Assembly: GCA_963704035.1 (NCBI GenBank)
Contig: CAVPGR010000002.1
Coordinates: 434,001-498,000 of the forward strand
DNA: 64,000 nt
Origin: JAOSJL01 sp963704035
GTDB taxonomy: Bacteria; Actinomycetota; Acidimicrobiia; IMCC26256; JAOSJL01
Direction: 5' to 3'
A program made the position numbers and the translations under genes. The notes under the pieces were generated by a model, which did no database searches, was not told the origin of the DNA, and saw nothing but the letters and a program-made list of their open reading frames with translations. Every line of letters begins with the position of its first letter. Positions within the stretch are counted from its first letter, which is position 1. This document shows positions 7,994-17,042 of this stretch, in pieces.

Positions 7994-8974
7994 GTGGACT
8001 TCGAGCTGAGCGCCGACCAGGAGGCACTCCGCGATGGAATCGCAGAGCTCCTCGCCGGACGATTCGACATCGAACGCGTCCGCGCGTGCGAGGACCTCCC
8101 GGGTGCCGTCGACCGCGAACGCTGGCGCGAGCTCGGGGAGGCCGGCGTCTTCGCGCTTCGCCTCCCGGAAGCCGACGGAGGACTCGATCTCGGGCTCGTC
8201 GATGCCGCCGTCGTCTTCGAGGAGCTCGGTGCCGCGCTCGTCCCCGGTCCTCTCGTGTGGAGTGAGGTGTGTGCGGGTGTCGTTGGCGGCGCGGCCGACG
8301 GCTCAGCCGTCGTGGGAGGAGTGTCGGCGAAGGAGGGCGACCGGGTGGTCGTCGAGCACCTGGACGGCATCGACGCCCTCGCGCGGGTCGGCAGCGAGCG
8401 GGTCGCGCGTCTCGAACCGGGCGACGTCACCGCAGCGCCGCTTGCGCGACCTCTCGACCCGCTCACCCCGGTATCTCTCGTCGAGGCGCTCCCCGAAGGT
8501 CACCCCCTCGCTCTGGAGCCTGCGCGGGCTCGTCGTGACGGCGCTGTCCTGTGCGCGGCCTACCTCGTCGGGATGGCCAGGGCGATGGCTGCCTCCGGCG
8601 TCGTCTACGCGTTGGAAAGAGAGCAGTTCGACCGCCCCATCGGGTCGTTCCAGTCGATCAAGCACCTACTCGCCGACGCGGCCGTGCGTGTGGAGATGGC
8701 CCGCGCATCGGTGCACGCCGCGGCGCTTCATGTCGATGATCCGGAGCTGGGCGACGTGACGCGCGCCGTCGCGGGGTCCAAGCACCTGGCGGGCGAGGCG
8801 GCGATCGCCAACGCCCGCACCGCCTTGCAGGTCCACGGCGGGATGGGTTTCACCTGGGAGGTCGACGTCCACCTCTACCTGAAGAGAGCGTGGGTGCTCG
8901 ATACCGTCTTCGGATCCGCCGATGAGCACGCCGACACAGTGTCAGCGTGTCTCTCGTCATCCCCTCTCGCGTAG
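7994..8974 (+). CDS. Acyl-CoA dehydrogenase, FadE type (small partner subunit)
   Basis: A 326-residue dehydrogenase with a shortened middle domain. It starts MDFELSADQEAL (GTG 7994), has the substrate-cap region PEADGGLDLGLVDAAVVFEELG, and in the C-terminal helical domain REQFDRPIGSFQSIKHLLAD and VHGGMGFTWEVDVHLYLKRA, both hallmarks of the family. The short length and weak central beta domain match the partner subunit in heteromeric FadE pairs; in those complexes FAD sites form between unlike subunits. It lies 25 bases after the large subunit, so the two are surely co-expressed. The next gene, a CoA ligase, starts 48 bases downstream with its own putative promoter. Confidence 0.88.
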   Translation: MDFELSADQEALRDGIAELLAGRFDIERVRACEDLPGAVDRERWRELGEAGVFALRLPEADGGLDLGLVDAAVVFEELGAALVPGPLVWSEVCAGVVGGAADGSAVVGGVSAKEGDRVVVEHLDGIDALARVGSERVARLEPGDVTAAPLARPLDPLTPVSLVEALPEGHPLALEPARARRDGAVLCAAYLVGMARAMAASGVVYALEREQFDRPIGSFQSIKHLLADAAVRVEMARASVHAAALHVDDPELGDVTRAVAGSKHLAGEAAIANARTALQVHGGMGFTWEVDVHLYLKRAWVLDTVFGSADEHADTVSACLSSSPLA

Positions 8975-9010
8975 ATCGCTTTCGCAAACCTGTTGTCGGT
9001 CGCTCTGCTC

Positions 9011-9016
9011 TAGCAT
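9011..9016 (+). promoter_or_regulatory. -10-like hexamer TAGCAT, leaderless start at 9023
   Basis: TAGCAT is followed by exactly 6 bases and then ATG 9023 of the CoA ligase. No Shine-Dalgarno is present. The identical hexamer at the identical distance precedes the gene at 43150. Confidence 0.5.
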
Positions 9017-9022
9017 CGTCGA

Positions 9023-10669
9023 ATGCCGCGCGAGCCGACCACCGTGCTCGACGCATTGCGGGCGCGTCTCGAGAACGATCCCGACGGTCCGTACCTCGAC
9101 TTCGCCGGCGAGGTGTTCTCGGCGGGTGACATCGACCGGCTGAGCAACCGGTGTTCCCACGCACTGGCTGATCTCGGTGTGGGCGCGGGAGACCGGGTCG
9201 CGAGCCTGCTCGACAACGTGCCCGAACAGGTCGTCACGTTCTTCGCCACGCTGAAGCTCGGAGCGATCGCTGTTCCGGTCAACACTGCCTACAAGGGCGA
9301 GTTCCTGCGCCACCAGCTCACCGACTCGGGCGCGGCCGTGATGGTGGTCGCGTCGGACCGGGCCGACCGGCTGGCCGGCCTGGGGTCCGGAGACCTCCCC
9401 GACCTCTCCGCCGCCTTCGTTGTGGCTGACTCCTCGGGCAACGGAGCTTCTGACAGCGCTCCTGACGGGATCCCTGACGCCGCGGCTGACCTCGGCGGGA
9501 TCGCTGTTCACGACTGGGTCGCCGCTCTGGATGCGGCATCCGACGATCCACCTCGGGGGGTCGACGTTCGGCCCTCGGATCTGGCCTGTCTCGTCTACAC
9601 GGCCGGAACGACCGGTCCGTCGAAGGGCTGCATGTTGCCGCACAACTACGTCGTGGGCCTCGGCGACCAGGTCGCCCGTGCCTGGAAGCGACGCAGCGAC
9701 GACGTCGTGTGGACGCCGCTCCCGCTGTTCCACTTCAACGCCATCGCGATTTGTGTGGTCGGAACCCTGATCGTCGGGGGTTCGGCGGCGATCGCCCGTC
9801 GGTTCTCGGTATCGGGGTTCTGGGAGGAGGTGCGTCGCACCAACGCGACGATCCTCTCGTTGCTCGGACCGGTGGCTCTCATGGTCCAGACGGCGACCGG
9901 GCCCGACGACGCTGTCGGGCACTCGGTTCGTCTCATGGCCGCGGCACCGCTGGCCCCGGAGACCGACAGGTACTGGCGGGAGGAGATCGGCACGGACACG
10001 TTCTCCGCGGGCTTCGGCCTCACGGAAGCCTCCCTTCTGGCCGTGCTTCCGGCGGGCGAGACCAACACACCGGGAGCCGCCGGGAAGGTCAATACCGACG
10101 ACTTCGACGTCAGGATCGTCGATGACGGCGACAACGACGTCGCGTCCGGCGAGGTGGGGGAACTCGTCGCCCGACCTCGGCTCCCTCATTCGATGTTCGC
10201 CGGCTATTGGCGTCGCCCCGAGGCCTGGACATCGGTCACCTCGAACCTCTGGTTCCACACCGGTGACCTGTGCCGCATCGACGACGAGACCAACCTGTTC
10301 TTCGTGGACCGCAAGAAGGACTATCTCCGCCGGCGAGGCGAGAACATCTCGAGTTTCGAGTTGGAGAAGACGTTTCTCGCACACGAGTCACTCCGTGACG
10401 TGGCGGTCCACGCCGTTGCGAGCGATCTCGGCGAGGACGACGTCAAGGTGACGGCCGTACTCGAGGAAGACGCCGACCTCGACGAAGAGGCACTCTGCCG
10501 GTGGAGCGCGCAGCGCCTGCCCTATTTCGCGGTACCGCGCTACGTGGAATTCCGCTCCGAACTGCCTCGGAACCCGGTGGGCAGGGTCCTGAAGTACGCA
10601 TTGCGTGACGAAGGGGTCACCGAAGCGACCTGGGACCGCGAAAAGGCAGGTGTCGAACTCGAACGCTGA
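9023..10669 (+). CDS. AMP-dependent acyl-CoA synthetase / ligase (CaiC-like)
   Basis: A second adenylate-forming ligase of 548 residues, unrelated in close sequence to the one at 520. Motifs in order: YTAGTTGPSKGCM near residue 192 (phosphate loop), GFGLTEAS near 332, FHTGDLCRID near 412, DRKKDYLRRRGENIS near 430 (hinge) and PRNPVGRVLKYALRD near 514 with the C-terminal Lys. The short substrate-pocket region and LPHNYVVGL after the P-loop resemble crotonobetaine/carnitine-CoA ligases. It would make an acyl-CoA that the dehydrogenase pair just upstream could oxidise. Probably transcribed from its own leaderless promoter at 9011. Substrate unknown. Confidence 0.9.
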   Translation: MPREPTTVLDALRARLENDPDGPYLDFAGEVFSAGDIDRLSNRCSHALADLGVGAGDRVASLLDNVPEQVVTFFATLKLGAIAVPVNTAYKGEFLRHQLTDSGAAVMVVASDRADRLAGLGSGDLPDLSAAFVVADSSGNGASDSAPDGIPDAAADLGGIAVHDWVAALDAASDDPPRGVDVRPSDLACLVYTAGTTGPSKGCMLPHNYVVGLGDQVARAWKRRSDDVVWTPLPLFHFNAIAICVVGTLIVGGSAAIARRFSVSGFWEEVRRTNATILSLLGPVALMVQTATGPDDAVGHSVRLMAAAPLAPETDRYWREEIGTDTFSAGFGLTEASLLAVLPAGETNTPGAAGKVNTDDFDVRIVDDGDNDVASGEVGELVARPRLPHSMFAGYWRRPEAWTSVTSNLWFHTGDLCRIDDETNLFFVDRKKDYLRRRGENISSFELEKTFLAHESLRDVAVHAVASDLGEDDVKVTAVLEEDADLDEEALCRWSAQRLPYFAVPRYVEFRSELPRNPVGRVLKYALRDEGVTEATWDREKAGVELER

Positions 10670-10715
10670 GGCAGGAGAACGCTCAACGGTCGCGGGATCC
10701 GGCCGATGAAGGAGC

Positions 10716-11648
10716 ATGCGACAGTGTCCGGGCTGCAGCTATTACGTGCCGGCTGCGTGGACGGCCTGCGAGAAGTGTGGAGCTGACCTTCCCGAAAAGG
10801 GCGATCGCGAGAAGGGCGATCGCGAGAAGTCGGTCGCTCCCTTGGAGAAGCTCGCGGCCCGCGCGTCAGGAGCGACCACAGCTCAGACCGCCGTCGGTGC
10901 GTCCGGCGGTTTCGGGGACTACTTCGCGGGCGGGCCGGACGCGACCCGTGTCGACCCCGGACCCGCTCCCGGGATGATTCCCGGTTCGCTCTCCGACGAC
11001 GGGGTCGACCCGTTCTCGGGGACCGGCTCCGCCGGCGCGTCATCCTCCACCTCGTCGCGTCCCCGGGGTCTCGCCGCAGTCATGTACGCGCTGTGCGCCG
11101 TGGTTCTCGTGGCGGCGGGATGGTTCGGATACCGACAGATCACCGCCGAGCACATCGATCTCGAACCCGCCGCCCAGGCCTACGTGGACGGAGAGGTATC
11201 GGTCCCGATCGAGAATGCCGTGGGGCGATTCCGAGCCGAGCTCCCTGCCTCGCCCGAGGTGGTCGACGAGTCGATGTCGATCGAAGGCGGCACCTATTCG
11301 GTCCACCTCGAGATGAGCCAGGTCGACGCCGAGTACGTCGTGGGTGTTGGCTACGTGGAGGGACCGCCCGGCTCGGAGGGTGAGCTGGAGGCTTTTCTCA
11401 GCGAGGGCGACGGTGCGCAGTTCGTGGCCGAGGGCGACACCGTGTCGGTGGACACGACCGACCATGACGGCCGGAGTGCCGTGGACGTGGTCGTGGCGGT
11501 CGACGGGATCGCGACGAAGGTCCGGATGGTGCCCGTGGGCACCCGTCTCTACATGGCCATGGTGGTCTCTCCCTACAAGAGCGCACCGGGATTCGATCGC
11601 CTCGTGGAGTCCTTCGAGTTGGTCGGAGAACCCACCGGGGCAGCGTGA
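10716..11648 (+). CDS. Zinc-ribbon, single-pass membrane protein
   Basis: A 310-residue protein with three parts: an N-terminal zinc ribbon with Cys4, Cys7, Cys18 and Cys21, a disordered Gly/Pro/Ser-rich linker to about residue 115, a single membrane helix at about 118-138, and an extracytoplasmic beta-rich domain of about 170 residues. The ribbon would be cytosolic. A duplicated GDREK (15-base unit at 10797-10826) lies just after the ribbon. GAAGGAG precedes ATG 10716. I do not recognise the C-terminal domain; similar architectures occur in actinobacterial proteins of unknown function. It lies between a catabolic ligase and a lytic transglycosylase, so a role in the envelope is possible but unproven. 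Confidence 0.8.
   Translation: MRQCPGCSYYVPAAWTACEKCGADLPEKGDREKGDREKSVAPLEKLAARASGATTAQTAVGASGGFGDYFAGGPDATRVDPGPAPGMIPGSLSDDGVDPFSGTGSAGASSSTSSRPRGLAAVMYALCAVVLVAAGWFGYRQITAEHIDLEPAAQAYVDGEVSVPIENAVGRFRAELPASPEVVDESMSIEGGTYSVHLEMSQVDAEYVVGVGYVEGPPGSEGELEAFLSEGDGAQFVAEGDTVSVDTTDHDGRSAVDVVVAVDGIATKVRMVPVGTRLYMAMVVSPYKSAPGFDRLVESFELVGEPTGAA
10797..10826 (+). repeat. Two-copy 15-base in-frame tandem repeat (GDREK x2)
   Basis: AAGGGCGATCGCGAG occurs twice head to tail and adds five residues per copy without changing frame. It lies between the zinc ribbon and the linker of the protein at 10716. Confidence 0.85.
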
Positions 11649-11742
11649 GACGACTCTCTCTGGCTAATAGTCCGCGAACCGGTCATACTGGAATGCCCAT
11701 CCCGAGGTCGGCGCCTCCGATTCGACCCACTGAGGTCACTCG

Positions 11743-13044
11743 ATGTCCCCACCCGATCTGAACCGCGGCAACGCAGTCGTGGCACGCCGGACCGGCGCGC
11801 GGGCACTCGTCGCCGTGCTCGTCCTTTCGGTGGTGGCGGTGTCGCCCCTGCACGTCGCCAGCGGGGCCACGGAGAGCGATTCGAGCGACCCGGCGACGAG
11901 TTCCACGGACTCCGGGACGGCCGCGGCGACGATTCCCGCCGACGTGGCTGCTCTCGTACCTGGTCTCGACGCCCGCCTGGCCGACGCGCCGATCTCCTCC
12001 GGCCCGGCTTCCGGGGCGATTGCCACGCTCCGGCAAGCGGACGAAGGCCTCGACGTCCTCCTGGTCGAATCCGCCGACCTTCAAGAGAGCGAGCGTCGTC
12101 TTCAGGAGGCGCTCGACAAGCTCACCGCCACCGAGCGCCGTGCCGCCGACGAATTGGCGGTGGCGGAGGGGCGCAAGCGCCGACTCGCCGCAGCCGCCTA
12201 CACCCAGGATCCTTCGAGCACCCAGGGCTACGCCATTCTCGACGCGTCGGGCCCCGTGGAGGTGGCACGCCGCGGTCGCCTGGCCGGGAGTGTGGGTGAG
12301 ACGCTGAACACCGCCGCCCATGTCGCCGACGACCTGCGTGCGGCGGCCTCCGACGGCGCGGCCACGGTCGGTGACGAGCTTGCAGGGGTGCGAAACCGGC
12401 GGGCCGATCTCGATGCGTCGGTGCAGGAGGCCGTGGCGGCGATCGTCGCTGCGCGCGACGAGGTGACCGAGACGCTGCCCCGGGCCACCGTGGCCGGTCT
12501 CGACATCCCGTTGGTGGCACTCGACGCGTATCTCCGTGCGGAGCGTCTCGCTGCGTTCACCGATCCGGAGTGTGGGGTCACCTGGTGGCACCTCGCCGGG
12601 ATCGGACGCACGGAGTCGGACCACGGCCGGTTCAAGGACTCCGAGCCTGATGAGGACGGCAATGTGTCGCCTCCGATTCTGGGCGTCCCTCTCAACGGCA
12701 AGGGTGTGGCCGCCATCGGGGACAGCGACGGAGGCGAACTCGACTCCGACGTCGTGCACGACCGTGCCGTGGGACCGATGCAGTTCATTCCCTCCACCTG
12801 GGAACGCTGGGGCAGCGACGGGAATGCCGACGACGACGAGGACCCCCAGAACCTCTACGACGCCGCGTACTCCGCGGCGCGCTACCTGTGCGCTGTCGCA
12901 GGGGGTTCACTCACTGATGATTCACAGCTGAACCGCGCCTTTCTCGGGTACAACCACTCGCTGAGCTACGTCGCGACCGTGCGCGAGCGCGGCGAGGAGT
13001 ACCGCGACGACGCCGACTTCCTCCCGCCGCTCGACCTCACCTGA
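11743..13044 (+). CDS. Lytic murein transglycosylase, exported
   Basis: A 433-residue secreted protein. A signal peptide (ARALVAVLVLSVVAVSPLHVASG) is followed by a helical, coiled-coil-like region at about 95-200 rich in Glu/Arg/Ala heptads, similar to the N-terminal coils of RipA-like proteins, then a lysozyme-like SLT domain. The catalytic Glu is in GRTESDHG (Glu291); VHDRAVGPMQFIPSTW and LYDAAYSAARYLC follow, as in MltB-type transglycosylases, and FLGYNHSLSYVATV ends the domain. It would cleave the MurNAc-GlcNAc bond of peptidoglycan at the cell surface. The coil plus catalytic domain suggests a tethered or complex-regulated hydrolase. A CATACT hexamer at about 11684 could be its -10 element with a leader of roughly 50 bases. 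Confidence 0.9.
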   Translation: MSPPDLNRGNAVVARRTGARALVAVLVLSVVAVSPLHVASGATESDSSDPATSSTDSGTAAATIPADVAALVPGLDARLADAPISSGPASGAIATLRQADEGLDVLLVESADLQESERRLQEALDKLTATERRAADELAVAEGRKRRLAAAAYTQDPSSTQGYAILDASGPVEVARRGRLAGSVGETLNTAAHVADDLRAAASDGAATVGDELAGVRNRRADLDASVQEAVAAIVAARDEVTETLPRATVAGLDIPLVALDAYLRAERLAAFTDPECGVTWWHLAGIGRTESDHGRFKDSEPDEDGNVSPPILGVPLNGKGVAAIGDSDGGELDSDVVHDRAVGPMQFIPSTWERWGSDGNADDDEDPQNLYDAAYSAARYLCAVAGGSLTDDSQLNRAFLGYNHSLSYVATVRERGEEYRDDADFLPPLDLT

Positions 13045-13070
13045 CGCTCGAGCTCAGCCGGGGCGCACCA

Positions 13071-13325
13071 TCACCCGAGCGGGGGGTTGGAGGGACTGCG
13101 TTCTTCGGCTTCGGTCCGCTGCCGGGCCAGGGCACGTTCTTCGGCACCACGGGAGTACGGCGCCACCGCGAGACCCAGCAGCCCGGAGCCGATGGTGACC
13201 GCCGCGAGGGGTACGCCGAGGATGAACCACACGAGCATCACGCTTGCCAGGAAGATGACGGCGGTGGCCACGGCCCAGTGCACGAGAAACGGCTTCGGAT
13301 CGCGTGGCCCCTGACCGTCGGACAT
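13071..13325 (-). CDS. Small two-helix membrane protein
   Basis: An 84-residue protein starting MSDGQGPRDPKPF at ATG 13325. Two hydrophobic helices (about residues 12-34 and 38-58) are separated by a tight turn, with a charged C-terminal tail (RGAEERALARQRTEAEERS). No domain is recognised; it resembles the many short actinobacterial membrane proteins of unknown function. It lies 16 bases after the stop of the amidohydrolase on the same strand and is probably co-transcribed. It converges with the transglycosylase gene, whose stop is 27 bases away. Confidence 0.7.
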   Translation of the reverse strand: MSDGQGPRDPKPFLVHWAVATAVIFLASVMLVWFILGVPLAAVTIGSGLLGLAVAPYSRGAEERALARQRTEAEERSPSNPPLG

Positions 13326-13341
13326 GCGGGGCCGTCCCGGA

Positions 13342-14629
13342 TCAGGCCGTGGGGCTGAGATCGGTGATCGTGATGCGCCCCACACGTTCGGGTTTCGACG
13401 CCGAGCGCTGTGCAGGCCGCGCCGTCGTATCGACGTCGGTGGCCTGGGCACGTAGCGCTCCCACCGTGCAGTCGTCCCGAGATCGGACGGCGAAGGGTTC
13501 GTAGCCGAAGAACCGTATGGCGTTCTCGTGGGTGATCTGGTTGATTTCGGCGTCGGTGAGATCCGTGCCGGCGAACTCGTCCATCAGACGTTCCGGGGTG
13601 TTCGGGCCACGTGGAGTCGGAGTGGGGGTAGTCGACCTCGATGGTGAGGCGGTCGGTTCCCAGTTCGCGGGCGTGGGTGGCGCCGACGTTGTCGCTGATC
13701 GAACAGAGGATCACGCGCTCCATGAAGAACTCACTCGGCATCTGGTCCCCGAAATCGGCTCCCGTCCACGCTTTGTGAACGCGGTAGGTGTGGTCGAGGC
13801 GCTCGAGAAAGTAGGGGACCCACCCGGTGCCGCCTTCGCTCAGTGCGACGGTCACGTCGGGAAACTTCTGCCACACGGGGGAGTGGACCAGATCCGCGGC
13901 CGCCTGAACGATGTTCATCGGTTGGAGGACGATCATCACGTCGATCGGCGCGTCGGGCGACGTCATCACGAGCTTGGAACTCGAGCCGATGTGCATGCAC
14001 ACGACGGTGCCTTCGTCCGAGCAGGCCTTCCAGACCGGATCCCAGTGATCGGAATGCAGCGACGGAAGGTTCAAGGGCACCGGGTTCTCCGGGAACGTCA
14101 TGGCGTGGCAGCCCTTGGCGGCGACGCGGCGCACCTCGTCGGCGATGAGCTGGGGATCCCAGATCGTCGGAATCGCCAAGGGAATGAACCGACCGGGTGC
14201 GGAACCGCACCATTCGTCGATGTGCCAGTCGTTGTAGGCCCGGGCCATCGCGAGCGCGGCGTCCTTGTCGTCGAGAGCGCCGAAGAGACGGCCGGCGAAT
14301 CCCGGAAGTGACGGAAAGCACATCGAACCGAGGAGCCCGTTGGCGTTCATGTCGCGCACTCGGTCATGGATGTCGTAGCAACCCGAACGGATCTCCTCGA
14401 AGCTCGTGGGATCGATGCCGTACTCCTCACGGGGCCGACCCGCGACGGCGTTGAGCCCGATGTTGGGAACCTCGATCTCGAGGAACTGCCACACGTCGGT
14501 GCCGTCGTCCTTGCGGACGACGTGCGGTGCGAGATCCTTGTACTTCTCCGGGAGATGAGCGTCGAACATTCCGGGTGGCTCGACGACGTGGTCGTCGACG
14601 CTCACGAGGATCATGTCGTCCAGCTTCAC
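13342..14629 (-). CDS. Amidohydrolase family protein (PF04909 type), one-base frameshift near 13595
   Basis: A TIM-barrel metal-dependent hydrolase of about 429 residues. The GTG start at 14629 follows AGGAGG on the minus strand. It opens with ILVSVDDHVVEPPGMF, the metal-binding first strand with Asp-x-His in this family, then AYNDWHIDEWCG, VVCMHIGSSSK and EVDYPHSDSTWPEHP near the C terminus. After that, the continuation MDEFAGTDLTDAEINQITHEN is in another frame; removing one G from the CCGGGG run at 13593-13598 (plus strand) joins the two perfectly. The family includes decarboxylases and hydrolases of aromatic and cyclic acids; the substrate is unknown. A paralogue occurs at 28513, so the organism carries several of these enzymes. 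Confidence 0.85.
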
Positions 14630-14660
14630 TGCGACCTCCTGACCTGACGTCGGTGTCACC

Positions 14661-15537
14661 CTACCGCCGCGTGGGCGGGAGCGCGATGCGCTCACCGGGG
14701 AACACGAGGTCGGGATCACCCGAGCGCAGCGCCGATCGGTTCGCGTCGATCAGCCGGGCCCAGTACGAGCCGATGTCGGCCTCACCCGGCCATGCGCCGG
14801 CGCCATCCGTTGCCGCACGCTCCGCCGCCAGATGGTCGGCCGCCACCTTCCAGAGGTTGTCACCGGCGACGATGACATGGACCTCGGGGGTATGGACCTC
14901 GGGGGTATGGACCTCGGGGGTATCGACCTCGGGGGTATCGACCTCGCGGGTATCGACCTCGGGGTTCGTGGGCTCGTCGACCATCGTGGGCGTGCGCACC
15001 ACCGGCTCCTCGAGGCCGGAAGGTGGGATGTCGCCAGGATCCGCCGCCGACACCGGGGTCACGGGCACCGAGGCCACCACCGACGTGAGAATCGTCACGG
15101 TCACGGCACGTTCGACCAGCCTGCGCACACCAGGCAGCGCACAGCGTCGACAGAAGGTGCTCAGGCCACTCCGATGTGCCCGTGCCCCGGCCCGTTCACG
15201 GAATCCTCGGTGGGTTGCGTCTTCGAATCGTCGCCGGAGCACGTCGAGGGTGGCGGCGGCGAGGGCAAGGAGCGTGCTGATCAGCAGCCATGCGGTGACT
15301 CCGACGCCGACGAGGCGCAGGGCTTGGAGCAGAACGTTCTCCGGCGACAGCGATGACGGAGACAGCGACGCCCCGGAGAGCGGCGACGCGGTGCCGAGGT
15401 TGCCAGAACCAGGCCAGCCCCGTCGCGGCCACCACCAGGATTCCGACGAGCGCCGCTGCGCTGCGCAGCCGGTCGGTGCCGGGTCGCCTTGAGCTCGACG
15501 CCTCCGTGGTCGGCGGGCAGGAGTGCACGTCATGCAT
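14661..15537 (-). CDS. Membrane-anchored LysM-domain protein, one-base frameshift near 15402
   Basis: The start MHDVHSCPPTTEASSS (ATG 15537) and first membrane helix (AAALVGILVVAATGLAWFW) are in one frame; the rest, from NLGTASPLSG onward, is in another, joining near 15399-15406 with one base removed. The second part has a further helix pair (ALRLVGVGVTAWLLISTLLALA), a basic cytosolic loop, another helix (AVTVTILTSVVASVPV), a Pro/Glu/Val/Thr repeat stalk and a C-terminal LysM domain (VIVAGDNLWKVAADHL ... LVFPGERIALP). LysM binds peptidoglycan, so this is probably an envelope protein with an external LysM on a stalk. Related LysM membrane proteins occur in Actinobacteria next to septation genes. 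The gene is divergent from the TetR regulator. Confidence 0.72.
14881..14970 (-). repeat. 15-base tandem repeat coding the EVDTP/EVHTP stalk
   Basis: Five near-identical 15-base units plus a decayed sixth: units at 14881, 14896, 14911, 14926 and 14941, the variants differing by single bases (TATGG or TATCG endings). On the coding minus strand they give the pentapeptides PEVHT, PEVDT and REVDT directly before the LysM domain. Unit length is a multiple of three, so copy-number change would alter stalk length without breaking the frame. Confidence 0.92.
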
Positions 15538-15575
15538 CTTAGAATGCGACAAGATGCGTGACAAGGGATACAAGT
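15538..15575. promoter_or_regulatory. Conserved upstream block shared with 39071-39093
   Basis: The stretch containing AGAATGCGACAAGATGCGTGACA (15541-15563) matches AGAATGTGACAGAATGTGTGACA at 39071-39093 at about 19 of 23 bases, and weaker similarity continues through TGCAC on the left side. It lies between the divergent LysM and TetR genes. Direct half-repeats resembling GTGACA suggest a protein binding site. What binds is not known. Confidence 0.4.
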
Positions 15576-15624
15576 GTGTCGCGTCGTGAATGGCGAACCC
15601 GGCGTTACCGTGCAGGAACGCCGG

Positions 15625-15630
15625 TACTCT
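15625..15630 (+). promoter_or_regulatory. -10-like hexamer TACTCT, leaderless start at 15638
   Basis: TACTCT lies 7 bases before GTG 15638, the proposed start of the TetR regulator. No Shine-Dalgarno is present at this start or at the upstream ATG 15590. Confidence 0.35.
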
Positions 15631-15637
15631 CCCCGGG

Positions 15638-16282
15638 GTGAGGGAATCTCTTCCCCGGGTGGTTGCCGCCGACGGCCGCACCCTGGGCGCGCGCGGCGAG
15701 CGGACACGTCGACGCCTGCTCGACGCCACCGAGGGTCTGCTGAAGCGTCGGGGTGTCCGCGATCTGCGGGTCGTCGACATCGCCCGCGCCGTCAAGACCT
15801 CGCCCGCGACCTTCTACCAGTACTTCGGCACTGTGGAGGACGCGGTGCTCGCACTCGCCGAAGAAGTAGGGGAGCATCTGGCGCCGGTGGAGACACTCCT
15901 CGAGGACCCGTGGTCGGAAAACGACGGCCTCGACCGGGCGCGACGAACCGTCGAGATCTTTCTCGACTTCTGGGACGAGCACCGCGCCATCCTGCGGACG
16001 CGTAACCTCGCCGCCCAGGAAGGTGACCGCCGGTTCCGGGATGTACGCAACCGGGCTCTGGAGCCCATCACGCTCGCTGTGGCGGCACAGGTGGAATCGG
16101 CACAGCAGGACGGGCGGATCGACGCTTCGGTGGAGCCTTACGCAGCGGCTGCGGCGCTCGTCGCCATGGTCGAACGTATGGCGGCGTTCCACCGGGATCT
16201 CGAGCCACGGGGCGTCACCCGCGAGGCGCTGATCGAGACGACGGCCCGACTTCTCCACCAGAGCGTCACGGCCGTGGGCTGA
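15638..16282 (+). CDS. TetR/AcrR family transcriptional regulator
   Basis: A 214-residue one-component regulator. The N-terminal DNA-binding domain begins RTRRRLLDATEGLLKRRG, with VVDIARAVKTSPATFYQYF as the helix-turn-helix recognition segment; the rest is the helical ligand and dimer domain. The start is uncertain: GTG 15638 is preferred because of the TACTCT element before it, and ATG 15590 would add 16 residues without similarity. TetR proteins usually repress adjacent genes and release DNA on binding a small molecule, often an acyl-CoA in catabolic clusters. It is divergent from the LysM gene and upstream of the flavodoxin-reductase/aldehyde-dehydrogenase group, so either could be its target. 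Confidence 0.88.
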   Translation: MRESLPRVVAADGRTLGARGERTRRRLLDATEGLLKRRGVRDLRVVDIARAVKTSPATFYQYFGTVEDAVLALAEEVGEHLAPVETLLEDPWSENDGLDRARRTVEIFLDFWDEHRAILRTRNLAAQEGDRRFRDVRNRALEPITLAVAAQVESAQQDGRIDASVEPYAAAAALVAMVERMAAFHRDLEPRGVTREALIETTARLLHQSVTAVG

Positions 16283-16381
16283 GCAGCCGCGGCGGGCTCA
16301 ATAGCTGCGACGATGCGGTCGCTCGAGGGTGTTTTCGTCCATAGAGTGGCAATGACGGATCGTCGTGTCCCGGGAGGACCC

Positions 16382-17035
16382 ATGGCCGAGCCGAAGCTCA
16401 ATGCGGTGTTCCTGAACTGCACCCTGAAGAAGTCCCCTGAGGTCTCGAACACCGAGGCTCTGGCACGACACGTGATCGAATGGTTCGACCAGATGAACGT
16501 CACGAGCGACATCGTTCGCGTCGTCGACTACAACGTCCCGTTCGGTGTGTCGTCCTTCGAGGGCGAAGGTGACGAGTGGCCGCTCATCCTCGAGAAGATC
16601 AAGGCGGCCGACATCATCGTCGTCTGCACGCCCATCTGGTTCGGTGTCCGCAGCGCGGTGGCTCAACTCGTGGTCGAACGTCTCGACGGCACGTACAACG
16701 AGACCAATGAGGTCGGCCAGTATCCCCTGTACAACAAGGTGGCCGGTGTCGTGGTGACCGGGAACGAGGACGGTGCCCACGCTGCGGCCGAGACCACACT
16801 GTTCAACATGACGCACCTCGGGTGTGCGGTGCCTCCCAACGCCGACACGTACTGGGTCGGCGACGCGGGCCCCGGTCCGTCGTACATCGAGGCGAACGGC
16901 CACGAACACGAGTACACGCAACGCACGACCAGGTGGATGGCGCACAACCTGGTCCACCTCGCACGGATCCTGAAGGCCACGCCGATCCCCGCCGAGGGCA
17001 ACACGCGCGAGGCCGAGACCTGTCACAACGGCTGA
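16382..17035 (+). CDS. Flavodoxin-like NAD(P)H-dependent FMN reductase family protein
   Basis: A 217-residue protein of the NADPH-dependent FMN reductase/flavodoxin fold. It opens with LNAVFLNCTLKKSPEVSNTEALA (phosphate-binding loop after strand 1), followed by a conserved CTPIWFGVRSAVAQLVVERLDGT (the second flavin-contacting loop) and VVTGNEDGAHAAAETTLFNM. It probably carries FMN and transfers electrons from NAD(P)H to a quinone, azo or other acceptor. GGGAGG lies before ATG 16382; an alternative ATG at 16352 has a TAGAGT-like hexamer 4 bases upstream. It is followed after 7 bases by an aldehyde dehydrogenase, so they form an operon. Acceptor unknown. Confidence 0.85.
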   Translation: MAEPKLNAVFLNCTLKKSPEVSNTEALARHVIEWFDQMNVTSDIVRVVDYNVPFGVSSFEGEGDEWPLILEKIKAADIIVVCTPIWFGVRSAVAQLVVERLDGTYNETNEVGQYPLYNKVAGVVVTGNEDGAHAAAETTLFNMTHLGCAVPPNADTYWVGDAGPGPSYIEANGHEHEYTQRTTRWMAHNLVHLARILKATPIPAEGNTREAETCHNG

Positions 17036-17042
17036 GGCGAGG

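Noticed and set aside
14881..14970. CRISPR-like array
   Set aside because: Units are 15 bases, contiguous and coding, without spacers.
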